A DNA stretch of 64,000 nt from Salinilacustrithrix sp034522155 (GTDB lineage: Bacteria > Actinomycetota > Acidimicrobiia > Acidimicrobiales > Salinilacustritrichaceae), in NCBI GenBank assembly GCA_034522155.1, contig JAXHLP010000002.1, forward strand, positions 62,001-126,000, in the 5' to 3' direction. A model generated the notes under the pieces. That model did not search any database, was not told the origin of the DNA, and saw only the letters and a list, made by a program, of their open reading frames with translations. The translations under genes were made by a program, and so were the position numbers. Of this stretch, positions 8,515-20,366 are shown one piece after another. How positions within the stretch are numbered: position 1 is the first letter of the stretch; every line of letters starts with the position of its first letter.

Positions 8515-9170
8515 CCCCAGAGCAGGTCGCGCAGCACGACTCGACCGTGCGCAACTACCTCGTCCCCACCGTGGTCGAGTCCACCAACCGGGGCGAGCGG
8601 GCCTACGACCTGTACTCCCGGTTGCTCAAGGAGAACATCATCTTCCTGGGCACCGCCATCGACGACCAGATCGCCAACCTGGTCTGTGCCCAGTTGCTCC
8701 ACCTCGAGTCGGAGAACGCCGACAAGGACATCAACATCTACATCAACAGCCCCGGTGGTGACATCACGGCGCTGTTCGCGATCTACGACACCCTCACGTT
8801 CATCAAGAACGAGGTGAGCACGATCTGCTACGGCCAGGCCGCCTCGGCCGCCGCGGTCCTGCTCGCCGCGGGCAACAAGGGCAAGCGCCTGGCGCTCACC
8901 CACGCCCGGGTGCTGTTGCACCAGCCGTGGGGTCGAGGCGGTGGCCAGGCCACCGACATCGAGATCCAGGCTCGCGAGATCATGCGGATGAAGGACCTGC
9001 TCAACCAGATCCTGGCCGACCACACCGGCCAGGACGTCGCCAAGATCGAGAAGGACACCGACCGCGATTTCGTGATGACCGCCGTCGAGGCGAAGGAATA
9101 CGGCATCATCGACGAAGTGATCGACCGGCGCGACGTGGCCGACACGACGGGTCCCATCCGGGCCAACTGA
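8511..9170 (+). CDS. clpP: ATP-dependent Clp protease proteolytic subunit
   Basis: A 219-residue serine peptidase. The catalytic Ser112 is in GQAASAAA, the catalytic His137 in RVLLHQPW, and the catalytic Asp lies in the DTDRD segment at 182-186. The oxyanion and handle regions (INSPGGDITALFAIYDTL) are intact. The GQAASAAAVLLAAG form replaces the more common GQAASMGA and is typical of one of the actinobacterial ClpP paralogues; only one clpP is in this window. It forms the degradation chamber for ClpX, encoded next, after a 30-nt gap. Translation is coupled to tig through the ATGA overlap. Confidence 0.95.
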   Translation: MTPEQVAQHDSTVRNYLVPTVVESTNRGERAYDLYSRLLKENIIFLGTAIDDQIANLVCAQLLHLESENADKDINIYINSPGGDITALFAIYDTLTFIKNEVSTICYGQAASAAAVLLAAGNKGKRLALTHARVLLHQPWGRGGGQATDIEIQAREIMRMKDLLNQILADHTGQDVAKIEKDTDRDFVMTAVEAKEYGIIDEVIDRRDVADTTGPIRAN

Positions 9171-9200
9171 GACCAGCCGACGTCCGCAAAGGGGGACACC

Positions 9201-10465
<1,265 letters not shown>

Positions 10466-10469
<4 letters not shown>

Positions 10470-11821
10470 ACTTCGAGCAGGCGGTCGCCTACCTCGACGA
10501 GCACATCAACCTGGAGTCGACGGCCGGTGGCCCCTCTGCAGGGGCCGTCCACGGCCTGTCGCTCGAGCGGATGCGGGGTCTGGTCGACGTGCTCGGCGAT
10601 CCGCAGCTGGCCGCCCCGGTCATTCACGTCACCGGCACCAACGGCAAAGGATCGGTCGCCCGGATCATCACGGCCCTGTTGGGCGCGCACGGGCTGACCG
10701 CCGGGGTCTATGCCAGCCCGCACCTCGAGACCATCCGAGAGCGGATCCGGCGCAACGTCGACCTCATCGGCGAGGACGAGTTCGCCGCGGCCGTCGCCGA
10801 GGTCGCGATGCTCGAGCCGATGTTTCCCGACCGGCCCAGCTACTTCGAGCTGCTGACCGCTGTCGCGTTCTCGTGGTTCGCCCGTGAAGCGGTCGAGGTG
10901 GTCGTCGCCGAGGTCGGCCTGCTCGGACGCTACGACGCCACCAACGTGGTCGAGGCCGACGTCGCGGTGATCACCAACGTCGGGCGTGATCACACCGATG
11001 GGGCGGGGGACTGGCGTCGCGCCGTCGCCGCCGAGAAGGCCGGGATCATCGCCGACCGCAGCGCCGTGGTCATCGGCGAGACCGACCCGGAGCTGGTCGA
11101 CATCTTCACGGCCGAGGGCGGCGCGCTCCACTGGGTGCGCGACGAACACTTCGGGACTCGGTCGTCGGAGGTCGCGATCGGCGGTCGCCAGGTCGACCTG
11201 TACACCCCCACGTCTCGCCATCGGGAGCTGTTCGTGCCGCTCCACGGCCGACACCAGGCCGACAACGTGGCGATCGCGGTGGCTGCAGTCGAGGCATTCT
11301 TCGGGCGACCGCTCGACGGCGCCGTGGTCGAGGAGGCGCTCGCGTCGGTGGCCGCCCCCGGGCGCTTCGAGGTCGTCAGCCACTCGCCGCTGGTGATCCT
11401 CGATGCCGCCCACAACCCGGATGGCACGGCGGCCACCGCGGCGACGATGGACGGCGAGTTCGAGGTCGACGGATCGCTGACGCTGCTGGTCGGCCTGCTC
11501 GGCGGGCGCGACGTCGACGACACCCTGGCACCGCTGCTCGAGCTCGGCGCCCGGCGGATCGTCTGCGTCGAGGCCGATTCCCCCCGCGCGGTGCCGGCCG
11601 GCGAAATCGCCGACGCGGTCAGCCGATTCGTGTCGGCCGGCCGGGCCCCCCAGGTCCCGGAGGTGACGGTCGTGGCCGATGTGGCCGATGCCGTCGGCCG
11701 GGTGGTCGAGCGCAGCGAACCCGACGACGCGCTCCTCGTCGCCGGCTCGACCTACGTGGTCGGTGCGGCCCGGACCGAACTGCGGCGCCTCGATCTTGGT
11801 GTCCCCCCACTCGGCTCGTAG
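10466..11821 (+). CDS. folC: Bifunctional folylpolyglutamate synthase / dihydrofolate synthase
   Basis: A Mur-ligase-family enzyme that adds glutamate to folates in the cytoplasm. The P-loop VIHVTGTNGKGSVARI, the GRYDATNVV segment and the DHTDG segment are present; a C-terminal Mur-ligase domain follows (LDAAHNPDG). Conserved FolC sequence (NFEQAVAYLDEHINLES) begins directly after clpX, well upstream of the first ATG (10571). No ATG, GTG or TTG is available in frame there, and CTG at 10466, overlapping the clpX stop as CTGA, is the likely start. This would give 451 residues. A start at 10571 would remove the conserved N-terminus. The 3' end is involved in a 74-bp tandem repeat. Confidence 0.88.
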
Positions 11822-11970
11822 GTCTGGCCGGTCCGACTTCGTCGGCCCCGCCAGGTCCTGCGACTCATTCCTCGGACCTCGTCATTTCGTCGTAGGTCTG
11901 GCCGGTCCGACTTCGTCGGCCCCGCCAGGTCCTGCGACTCATTCCTCGGACCTCGTCATTTCGTCGTAGG
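11817..11970. repeat. Two tandem 74-bp copies at the 3' end of folC
   Basis: The unit begins with the folC stop region (CGTAGGTCTGGCC) and runs 74 bp; two full copies are followed by CGTAGG, which contributes to the ndk -10 hexamer. Each unit has two hairpins: CCGAC-ttc-GTCGG and AGGTCC...GGACCT. The repeats are identical, so the duplication is recent. Probably transcription-terminator structure between folC and ndk. Confidence 0.9.
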
Positions 11971-11972
11971 CT
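11967..11972 (+). promoter_or_regulatory. -10 element for ndk
   Basis: TAGGCT lies 8 nt before GTG 11981; it is partly built by the terminal part of the 74-bp repeat. No -35 match is visible. Confidence 0.4.
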
Positions 11973-11980
11973 CGGCCGCC

Positions 11981-12391
11981 GTGAACCGGACCTTCGTCAT
12001 GTGCAAGCCCGACGCCGTCGAGCGCGGCCTGGTGGGCGAGATCATCAGCCGGATCGAACGCAAGGGACTCTCCTTGGTGGCCGCCGAGCTGCGGACCCCC
12101 GACCGCGCCCTCGCCGAGGCCCACTACGACGAGCACAAGGACAAGCCGTTCTTCGGCGAGCTGGTCGACTTCCTCACCCGCGGGCCGGTGATGGCCATGG
12201 TCGTCGAGGGCCCGGCCGACAACACGTTCTCGCTGTGCCGCACCCTGATCGGCAAGACCAACGTCGACGAGGCCCAGCCCGGTTCCATCCGCGGCGACTA
12301 CGCCACCGTCACCACCGAGAACCTCGTCCACGGCAGCGACTCCCACGAGTCGGCCACCCGCGAGATCGCTCTGTGGTTCGGGGACCGCTGA
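11981..12391 (+). CDS. ndk: Nucleoside diphosphate kinase
   Basis: A 136-residue enzyme of normal length that passes phosphate from ATP to other NDPs through a phosphohistidine. The N-terminal FVMCKPDAVERGLVGEII motif and the active-site segment NLVHGSDSHESA with His117 are intact. The GTG start at 11981 follows a TAGGCT hexamer by 8 nt, so the mRNA is probably leaderless. It stands between folC and the mre cluster. Confidence 0.96.
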   Translation: MNRTFVMCKPDAVERGLVGEIISRIERKGLSLVAAELRTPDRALAEAHYDEHKDKPFFGELVDFLTRGPVMAMVVEGPADNTFSLCRTLIGKTNVDEAQPGSIRGDYATVTTENLVHGSDSHESATREIALWFGDR

Positions 12392-12399
12392 GCCGCGTA

Positions 12400-12427
12400 T
12401 TGCGGTTTCGTGACAAACCGTTACGAT
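12400..12427 (+). promoter_or_regulatory. Promoter for the mreB cluster
   Basis: TTGCGG (12400-12405) and TACGAT (12422-12427) are 16 nt apart, which would give a leader of about 110 nt before mreB. The sequence between contains GGTTTcgtgacaAACC, a small inverted repeat. A second hexamer, TAGCAT, lies at 12493-12498. Confidence 0.4.
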
Positions 12428-12544
12428 GGTGCATCCGCGGGTGCGTCACCAGGGCGCAGCCGCATCGCCGGGCGTCGCCGCCCTCCCTTCGGTAGCATCC
12501 GAAACGGACCGGCGCACCCGTTCCCGCTCCGATCGGTGACCCCC

Positions 12545-13585
<1,041 letters not shown>

Positions 13586-13602
13586 CCCCGGGTGGCCCGC
13601 TC

Positions 13603-14451
13603 ATGGCGATGACGTCTCCACGCCGCGGCCGCCCACGGTTCTCGATCGTGGTGTTGGTGCTGCTGTCGATCACCGTCCTCACCCTCGACCTCCGCGACGT
13701 CGGCTTCGTCCAGGACGCTCGCCACACCGTCGGCTCGGCGCTCAGCCCGGCGCAGGACGCCGCCGACTGGGTGGCCACCCCGTTCCAGAACACCTGGCAC
13801 GGCATCACCCGCTACGACGATGTCGCCGACCGCAACGAGCAGCTCCAGGCACAGGTCGACGAGCTCGAGGGCCAGATCGCCCAGAACCGGGACATCGAAG
13901 CCCAGTACGAGCAGCTGCTCGAACAGGTCGACATCTCGTGGGTGGGGTCGATCTCCACCGCCACGGCCCGGGTCATCCAGCAGCCGGCGTCGTCGTTCTC
14001 CCACGTCGTGATCATCGACAAGGGCTCCTCCGTCGGCATCGCCGACGGGATGCCGGTGGTCACCGGGGCCGGGCTCGTGGGCCAGGTCATCGACGTGTCC
14101 GCCGACCGTTCGTCGGTCCAGCTCATCACCGATCCCGAGTTCGCGGTCGGCGTGCGGCTCGCCACCAGTCAGCGGGTCGGCACCGCCACCGGGCAGGGAT
14201 CGGCCCGCGACCTGATCATCGACACCAAGATCGAGCCCAACGAGGAGGACGCCGACCTGCCCGAGGACGAGGTGGTGACCACCTCGGGGATCGACGACCG
14301 GTCGTCTTTCCCCGCCTCGATCCCGGTCGGACACGTCACCCGCAGTCGCTCGGCCAACGGCGGGTTGACCCTCGAGCTGTTCGTCGAGCCGCTCGCCGAC
14401 CTCGGCGAGCTCTCGTTCGTGAACGTCCTGCTCACCAGTCCGGTCGAGTGA
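13603..14451 (+). CDS. mreC: Rod shape-determining protein MreC
   Basis: A 282-residue protein with a single N-terminal membrane helix (FSIVVLVLLSITVLTLDL), a coiled coil at about residues 70-110 (DRNEQLQAQVDELEGQI) and a beta-rich periplasmic domain with the VIIDKGSSVGIADGMPVV segment typical of MreC. It links the MreB filament to the wall synthases outside the membrane. The ATG is 17 nt after mreB, and its stop overlaps the mreD start. Confidence 0.94.
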   Translation: MAMTSPRRGRPRFSIVVLVLLSITVLTLDLRDVGFVQDARHTVGSALSPAQDAADWVATPFQNTWHGITRYDDVADRNEQLQAQVDELEGQIAQNRDIEAQYEQLLEQVDISWVGSISTATARVIQQPASSFSHVVIIDKGSSVGIADGMPVVTGAGLVGQVIDVSADRSSVQLITDPEFAVGVRLATSQRVGTATGQGSARDLIIDTKIEPNEEDADLPEDEVVTTSGIDDRSSFPASIPVGHVTRSRSANGGLTLELFVEPLADLGELSFVNVLLTSPVE

Positions 14452-14969
14452 TGATCCGCGCCGTCCGCTTCTCGCTGGTCCTCGTGGTCCTGCTCACCAT
14501 CCAGACGACCTGGATGGCCGACCTGCGCCCCTTCGGCGTGGTCGGCGACCTGCTCCTGCTGCTCGCCATCGCCGGCGGCATGGCCGCCGGTCCCGTTCGA
14601 GGGGCCACCGTGGGGTTCATCGCCGGCTTCGCCCTCGACCTGGTGCTGCTCACTCCCCTGGGACTCGCCGCGTTGACCTACCTCGCGGTGGGCTACGCCG
14701 TCGGCACGGTGCACGACGGGGTCCTGCGCTCGGCTCCGTGGATCCCGGTGCTGGTCACCTTCGTGGCCAGCGCCGTCGGCGTCGGCTTCTACGTCGTCCT
14801 CGGCCAACTCATGGGGCAGCAGTTCCGGCTGCCGGACCTGGCCCGCATCGTCTTGGTCACCTCGACCATCAACGCGTTCCTCGCGGTCCCCGCGTTGCAC
14901 GCGATGCGTTGGGTCGAGAAATCTGCACCCGACCGCATGTTGGGCCAACCCGCCCGGAGCTTCCGATGA
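14451..14969 (+). CDS. mreD: Rod shape-determining protein MreD
   Basis: A 172-residue polytopic membrane protein with about five hydrophobic helices (FSLVLVVLLTIQTTW, VVGDLLLLLAIAGGMAAG, TVGFIAGFALDLVLLTPLGL and others). Start ATG 14451 overlaps the mreC stop (TGATG), and its own stop overlaps the pbp2 start as ATGA, so translation is coupled along the cluster. Family assignment rests on the hydrophobic pattern and position. Confidence 0.9.
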   Translation: MIRAVRFSLVLVVLLTIQTTWMADLRPFGVVGDLLLLLAIAGGMAAGPVRGATVGFIAGFALDLVLLTPLGLAALTYLAVGYAVGTVHDGVLRSAPWIPVLVTFVASAVGVGFYVVLGQLMGQQFRLPDLARIVLVTSTINAFLAVPALHAMRWVEKSAPDRMLGQPARSFR

Positions 14970-16999
14970 CGGCACGTGAGTCCCCCAAGTTCAGGCTGGC
15001 CGTCCTGGCCGTCATCGTGCTCGCGTTGTTCTCGGCGCTGTTCGCTCGGCTCTGGTACCTCCAGGTCGCGTCGTCGGAGAGCTTCGAGGTCGCGGCCGAA
15101 GCCAACCGGGTGCGTATCGTGCAGGTCGAGGCACCGCGTGGCCGCATCCTCGACCGCAGCGGCACCGTCCTCGTCGACAACCGCGTGTCCACCGTGGTCA
15201 CCGTCGACCGGGTGATCTTCAACGAGCTCGAACAGGACGAGGCCGATGCCATGATCAACCGGCTCGCCGACGAACTGACCCGCTATGGCTCACCCACCAC
15301 GGTCGAGCAGCTCCTCGAGCGGGTCAACGACCAGCGCTACTCGCAGTACGCGCCGGTGCCGGTGGCCGACGACGTCAACGAGGAGCTCAAGATCTTCGTC
15401 GAGGAGCACAGTGAGCTGTTCCCCTCGGTCGACGTCGAGCGCACGGCCGTACGCCGCTACAACTATGGCACTCGCGCCGCGCACTTGATCGGGTATGTCG
15501 GCGAGATCAACGACGAGGAGCTCGAGGCCCGCGAGGACTCCGAGCTGAGCTACATCCGCGGCAGCCAGATCGGCAAGACCGGCATCGAGCGGATCTACGA
15601 GAAGGAGCTGCGCGGGACGCCAGGCCAGACCGTCTACGAGGTCGACGCCCAGGGCCGTCCGGTGCGCGTGCTCGAGGATCAGTCACGACCATCGGTGCCC
15701 GGCGACGACGTGTGGCTCACCATCGACATCACGACCCAGGCCCTGGCCGAGGATCTCCTCGAGGAAGCCCTCGAGACGGCACGCAACCGCCCGCCGGTCC
15801 GCAACAACCCACCCAACGCCGCCACCGGTGGGTCGGTCGTGATCACCAACCCCCAGGACGGCTCGGTGCGGGCCATGGCCAGCTACCCGACCTACGACCC
15901 CGCCGACTTCATCAACGGCATCTCGTCGTCGCGCTACGCGTTCCTCACCGACGAGGCCAACCACGATCCACTCACCAACCGGGCGACGCAGGGCCAGTAC
16001 GCGCCCGGATCGACGTTCAAGTTGATCAGCGGGTACGCCGCGCTGGCCAACGGCCTGCGGGAGCCGTCCACGACCTACTACGACACCGGCTCACACACGC
16101 TCGAGAACTGCCGGGGCAGCAAGTGCACGTTCAACAACGCCGGGAACAAGGCGTACGGCACCGTCGACCTCCAGCGAGCGATCACGGTGTCGTCGGACGC
16201 GTACTTCTACTCCCTCGGTGAAGACTTCTGGAACGCCCGGGGGAGGCTGGGCGAGGAAGCCTTCCAGGAGTCGGCCCGGCTCTTCGGCTTCGGTCAGGAG
16301 ACGGGCGTGCCCCTGCCCTCGGAGCAGGAGGGTCGGATCCCCACGCCCGCGCAGAAGCAAGACCAGTACGCGGCCAACCCGGAACTGTTCGCCGAAGGCA
16401 ACTGGTACACCGGCGACAACGTCATCACGGCCATCGGGCAGGGCGACGTGGCGGCGACGCCATTGCAGCTCGCGAACGCCTACGCCACCTTCGCCAACGG
16501 CGGGACGCGCTACGCGCCGAACATCGCCACCAAGATCACTCGGGCGGGCAACGAGAACACGGTGAAGCGAAGCTTCGACCCCCGCATCAACGGATCCGTC
16601 GAGCTGCCGCCCGAATGGCGCGAGCCGTTGCTCCAGGGGCTGGTCGGCGTGACCACCAGCAGCGAAGGCACCGCGTACGGCACGTTCCAGGGCTTCCCGC
16701 TCACCGAGTTCCCCATCGCCGGCAAGACGGGGACCGCGGAGGTGAACGACAAGGCCGACACCGCGCTCTTCTCGGCGTTCGGGCCGGTCCCGAACCCCGA
16801 GTACCAGGTCTCGGTCATCCTCGAGGAATCCGGCTTCGGCGGCACGGCCGCCGCCCCCGTGGCCCGTAAGCTGTTCGACTACTTCGCCGGGGTCACCCCG
16901 CCACCCGAGATCCAGCCCGGTGGCGAACTCGTGTACCCCGAAGTCGTCGAGGACCAGCCGACCCAGGACGAGCTCGCCCAGGTGGGGAGCCAGGACTGA
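14966..16999 (+). CDS. mrdA: Penicillin-binding protein 2 (elongasome transpeptidase)
   Basis: A 677-residue class B PBP. One membrane anchor is near residues 10-30, then the PBP dimer domain (APRGRILDRSG) and the transpeptidase domain. Catalytic Ser349 with Lys352 lies in PGSTFKL, the second motif is S409-x-D411, and KTG starts at Lys587 (AGKTGTAEV). It crosslinks peptidoglycan during side-wall growth and pairs with RodA, encoded next with a 1-nt overlap. The C-terminal tail is rich in Pro and acidic residues. Confidence 0.95.
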   Translation: MTARESPKFRLAVLAVIVLALFSALFARLWYLQVASSESFEVAAEANRVRIVQVEAPRGRILDRSGTVLVDNRVSTVVTVDRVIFNELEQDEADAMINRLADELTRYGSPTTVEQLLERVNDQRYSQYAPVPVADDVNEELKIFVEEHSELFPSVDVERTAVRRYNYGTRAAHLIGYVGEINDEELEAREDSELSYIRGSQIGKTGIERIYEKELRGTPGQTVYEVDAQGRPVRVLEDQSRPSVPGDDVWLTIDITTQALAEDLLEEALETARNRPPVRNNPPNAATGGSVVITNPQDGSVRAMASYPTYDPADFINGISSSRYAFLTDEANHDPLTNRATQGQYAPGSTFKLISGYAALANGLREPSTTYYDTGSHTLENCRGSKCTFNNAGNKAYGTVDLQRAITVSSDAYFYSLGEDFWNARGRLGEEAFQESARLFGFGQETGVPLPSEQEGRIPTPAQKQDQYAANPELFAEGNWYTGDNVITAIGQGDVAATPLQLANAYATFANGGTRYAPNIATKITRAGNENTVKRSFDPRINGSVELPPEWREPLLQGLVGVTTSSEGTAYGTFQGFPLTEFPIAGKTGTAEVNDKADTALFSAFGPVPNPEYQVSVILEESGFGGTAAAPVARKLFDYFAGVTPPPEIQPGGELVYPEVVEDQPTQDELAQVGSQD

Positions 17000-18159
17000 T
17001 GGAGGCCTACGCCGGGAGCTGGCCCGGAGCCCGTCGCTCGTCGACGTCGATGCGCCGCAACCCCTCGGCGCCGTGGCGTCACGTCGATCTGATCATGCTC
17101 GGCTCGGTCGCGGCGATCGCGCTCATCGGGACGATCATGGTCTTCTCCGCCACCCGGGGTAGCGATCCCGATGTGATCGACACCGGGACCCTCGAGCGCC
17201 ACCTCGTGTTCCTCGCCGTCGGCGGGACCGTCATGGCACTGACCTGCATGGTCGACTACCGGCGGTTCCGCGACTGGGCGCTGCCCGCGTTCCTCGGAGC
17301 GTGCGCCATGTTGATGATGGTCCTCTCGCCGCTCGGGACCGAGGTCAACGGCGCCCAGGCGTGGTTCCAGCTCGGGGGCTTCCAGCTCCAGCCGTCCGAG
17401 CTGACCAAGGTCGCCGTCATCATGATGCTGGCTGCGTTGGGCTCGCAGTTCGCCGGCGACGTCGACCTGCGACGCCTCACCGTGATGCTCTGCGTTCCCG
17501 GCTTCCCGCTCCTGTTGATCATGCTCCAGCCCGACCCCGGTACCGCCCTGGTGCTGGTGGCCATCACGATGGGCGTGCTGCTCGTGGCCGGCGTGCGCGC
17601 CAAGCACATCGCGGCGCTCACCCTCTTCGGTCTCGCGGGGCTGGTGTTCGTGCTCAACAGCGGCCTGCTCGAGGACTACCAGCAGAGCCGCCTCACGGTG
17701 TTCCTCAACCCCGGCGCCGCGCTCCGCGAGGAGGCCTACAACCTCAACCAGTCCAAGATCGCCATCGGCTCCGGTGGCGTCCTCGGCAAGGGGATCTTCG
17801 AGGGCACCCAGACCCAGCTCGACATCGTCCCCGAGCAGCACACCGACTTCATCTTCACCGCGGTCGGCGAGGAGCTCGGCTTCATCGGTGCTGGCACGCT
17901 CCTCGTCCTGTTCGGGATCCTGTGCTGGCGGATCTGGCGCATCGCCCAGTTGTCGCGCGACCAGCTCGGGTTGCTGCTGTGTGTGGGCGTGTTGTCGATG
18001 TTCGTCTTCCAGATGTTCCAGAACGCCGGGATGACGATGGGCATCATGCCGATCACCGGCATCCCCCTACCACTGGTCAGCCACGGCGGCTCGTCGACCA
18101 TCGCGCTCTTCGCCGGGCTCGGGATGGTCATGAACGTGCACATGCGTCGTTTCAGCTGA
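16999..18159 (+). CDS. rodA: Peptidoglycan glycosyltransferase RodA (SEDS family)
   Basis: A 386-residue protein with about ten membrane helices. SEDS landmarks are seen: NGAQAWFQLGGFQLQPSEL in the first half and EELGFIGAGTLLVLF plus MTMGIMPITGIPLPLVSHGG in the second, the last holding the conserved PLPLVSxGGSS segment. It polymerises lipid II for the PBP2 it is encoded beside. ATG 16999 shares a base with the pbp2 stop. It closes the rod cluster; the next gene has its own promoter-like hexamer. Confidence 0.94.
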   Translation: MEAYAGSWPGARRSSTSMRRNPSAPWRHVDLIMLGSVAAIALIGTIMVFSATRGSDPDVIDTGTLERHLVFLAVGGTVMALTCMVDYRRFRDWALPAFLGACAMLMMVLSPLGTEVNGAQAWFQLGGFQLQPSELTKVAVIMMLAALGSQFAGDVDLRRLTVMLCVPGFPLLLIMLQPDPGTALVLVAITMGVLLVAGVRAKHIAALTLFGLAGLVFVLNSGLLEDYQQSRLTVFLNPGAALREEAYNLNQSKIAIGSGGVLGKGIFEGTQTQLDIVPEQHTDFIFTAVGEELGFIGAGTLLVLFGILCWRIWRIAQLSRDQLGLLLCVGVLSMFVFQMFQNAGMTMGIMPITGIPLPLVSHGGSSTIALFAGLGMVMNVHMRRFS

Positions 18160-18332
18160 GACTCTCGACGCGTCGTCGGCTCCTTCGTCGCTGTCCTCAG
18201 CGTCCCGTGCACGGAGCCGCGTTGCGTCGCTCGTGTGACCGCTCGCTGGCGCTCCGCTCGGACGCTTCGCAAGGACAGGTCCGGGATCGTGATCCGAGAA
18301 CGTCGAACCTCGTCCGATAGCCTGAGGGCGCC
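18160..18332. other. Intergenic region with inverted repeats after rodA
   Basis: It holds a distant inverted repeat (CTGTCCT near 18195 and AGGACAG near 18270) and the motif GCTCGCTGGCGCTC at 18241-18254, which recurs at 28385 and 56778. No gene was recognised here. Confidence 0.5.
18318..18323 (+). promoter_or_regulatory. -10 element for the TIGR03960-type gene
   Basis: TAGCCT lies 9 nt before GTG 18333, consistent with a leaderless transcript. Confidence 0.4.
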
Positions 18333-20366
18333 GTGCGCACGACCTCATCGTCAACGCCGGGCGTGGCCACCAGCGTGTGGCCCTCGCTCGAGCGACACCT
18401 CCCCAAGGTGGCCAAGCCGGCGCGCTACATCGGACTCGAGCAGGGCGCGCCGTCGTCGCCGCGTACACCGGGCAAGGTCGGCTGGCTGCTGTGCTATCCC
18501 GACACCTACGAGATCGGGCTGCCCAACCAGGGCCTGCAGATCCTCCGCGAGATCGTGAACGAGCGCGGCGACGCGTTCGCCGAGCGGGGCTACGCGGTCT
18601 GGACCGACCTCGAGGCCGTCATGCGGCGCGAGCAGATCCCGTTCTTCTCGATCGAGACGCATTCTCCGGCCGCCAGCTTCGACGTCATCGCCTTCAACCT
18701 GTCGGCCGAGCTCGTCTACACGAACGTCCTCAACTGCATCGACCTCGCCGGAGTCCCGGTCCGGGCCGAGGACCGCGCCGACCACGACCCGCTCGTGGTG
18801 GTCGGCGGGCACTGCACCTACAACCCCGAACCGCTCGCCGACTTCGTCGACGTCGTCGTCCTCGGCGACGGCGAGGAGGTCATCGGCGAGATGACCGAGG
18901 TCATCCGGGAGTGGAAGGCCGAGGGCCAGACGCCCGGATCCCGGGAGAACGTGCTCCGGGCGCTCGCCCGCCTCGAGGGGATCTACGTCCCCTCGCTCTA
19001 CGACGTCGCCTACGACGGCGAGTTCCTCGCCGAGGTCACCCCGCGCTATGCCGACGTGCCGGCACGGGTCGAGAAGCGCACGGTGGCCGACCTCGCCGAG
19101 TGGCCCTACCCGAGGGAGCAACTCGTCCCGCTCACCGAGGTGGTCCACGACCGCCTCAACGTCGAGGTGTTCCGGGGCTGCACCCGCGGCTGTCGGTTCT
19201 GCCAGGCCGGGATGATCACCCGGCCGGTGCGCGAGCGTCCCGCCGACCAGGTGCGCACCATGATCGACGAGGGGCTCCAGCGCACCGGCTACGACGAGGT
19301 CACCCTCACCAGCTTGTCGACGGCCGACTACTCCGGCATCGAACAGACCGTCGACGACGTGATGAGCCTCGACACCGGGTGCGATCAGCCGATCACGCTG
19401 GGCCTGCCGTCGCTGCGGGTCGACGCCTTCACCGTCGGGCTCGCCAACAGGATCCAGCAGGCCCGCCGCACCGGGCTCACCTTCGCACCCGAAGCCGGCA
19501 CATGGCGGATGCGCCAGGTCATCAACAAGCTGATCCGCAACGAGGATCTCTACGGCGCCGTGGGCTCCGCCTACTCCCAGGGCTGGCGGCGGATGAAGCT
19601 CTACTTCCTCACCGGCCTGCCCACCGAGACCGACGAGGACACCCTGGGCATCGCCGAGTTGGCCGAACACTGCGTCGAGCTCGGCCGTGAGCACCACAAG
19701 AACCCGAGCGTCACGGTCAGCGTCGGCGGCTTCGTGCCCAAGCCGTTCACGCCGTTCCAGTGGTTCGGGCAGAACACCGAGGACGAGCTGCGTCGCAAGA
19801 TCGGCCTGCTCAAGGACGCGACGAGGAAGATGCACGGCGTCAAGCTCAAGTGGCACGACTCCCGCGCGTCGGTGATCGAGGGGCTGCTGTCCCGCGGCGA
19901 CCGGCGCCTCGGCCGGGTCATCGAGCTCGTGTGGCGACGAGGCGGCGTCTTCCAGGAGTGGTCGGAGCACTTCTCGATCGACCTGTGGTTGGAGGCCATG
20001 GCCGAGTGCGGGCTCGATCCCGACTGGTACGTCCATCGTCACCGCACCGAGGACGAGGTGCTCCCGTGGGATCACCTCTCCGCCGGGCTCCACAAGGACT
20101 TCCTCTGGATGGATTGGCTCGACGCCCTCGCCGAGGTCGGTTTGCCCGACTGCCGCTGGACCCCCTGCTACGACTGCGGGGCCTGCACCGGCTACTCCAT
20201 CGAGCACATCGTGGCTTCGGCCACTCCACCGGCGGGCGGCAGCCAGGGCACCGGGGTCGACGGGATCCCGTCGCTCGCGGGGCGAGCTCCGGGATCCTCG
20301 ACGAGTTCGGCTGCGCCTCACTCGTCCGTGCCCGTGATGCTGTCACCTCGCCGGGGGCCGGCATGA
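18333..20366 (+). CDS. TIGR03960-family B12-binding radical SAM protein
   Basis: A 677-residue protein. An N-terminal B12-binding-like Rossmann part (GWLLCYPDTYEIGLPNQG) is followed near residue 285 by a radical SAM core with the CxxxCxxC cluster in GCTRGCRFCQAG. Further on, EAGTWRMRQVINKLI and SVTVSVGGFVPKPFTPFQWF are characteristic of this family. The substrate is unknown; the family is regularly encoded beside or fused to a DUF2344 domain and beside RNase E/G, as here. GTG 18333 is preferred to later starts because the hexamer sits upstream. The stop overlaps the next start (ATGA). Confidence 0.9.
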   Translation: MRTTSSSTPGVATSVWPSLERHLPKVAKPARYIGLEQGAPSSPRTPGKVGWLLCYPDTYEIGLPNQGLQILREIVNERGDAFAERGYAVWTDLEAVMRREQIPFFSIETHSPAASFDVIAFNLSAELVYTNVLNCIDLAGVPVRAEDRADHDPLVVVGGHCTYNPEPLADFVDVVVLGDGEEVIGEMTEVIREWKAEGQTPGSRENVLRALARLEGIYVPSLYDVAYDGEFLAEVTPRYADVPARVEKRTVADLAEWPYPREQLVPLTEVVHDRLNVEVFRGCTRGCRFCQAGMITRPVRERPADQVRTMIDEGLQRTGYDEVTLTSLSTADYSGIEQTVDDVMSLDTGCDQPITLGLPSLRVDAFTVGLANRIQQARRTGLTFAPEAGTWRMRQVINKLIRNEDLYGAVGSAYSQGWRRMKLYFLTGLPTETDEDTLGIAELAEHCVELGREHHKNPSVTVSVGGFVPKPFTPFQWFGQNTEDELRRKIGLLKDATRKMHGVKLKWHDSRASVIEGLLSRGDRRLGRVIELVWRRGGVFQEWSEHFSIDLWLEAMAECGLDPDWYVHRHRTEDEVLPWDHLSAGLHKDFLWMDWLDALAEVGLPDCRWTPCYDCGACTGYSIEHIVASATPPAGGSQGTGVDGIPSLAGRAPGSSTSSAAPHSSVPVMLSPRRGPA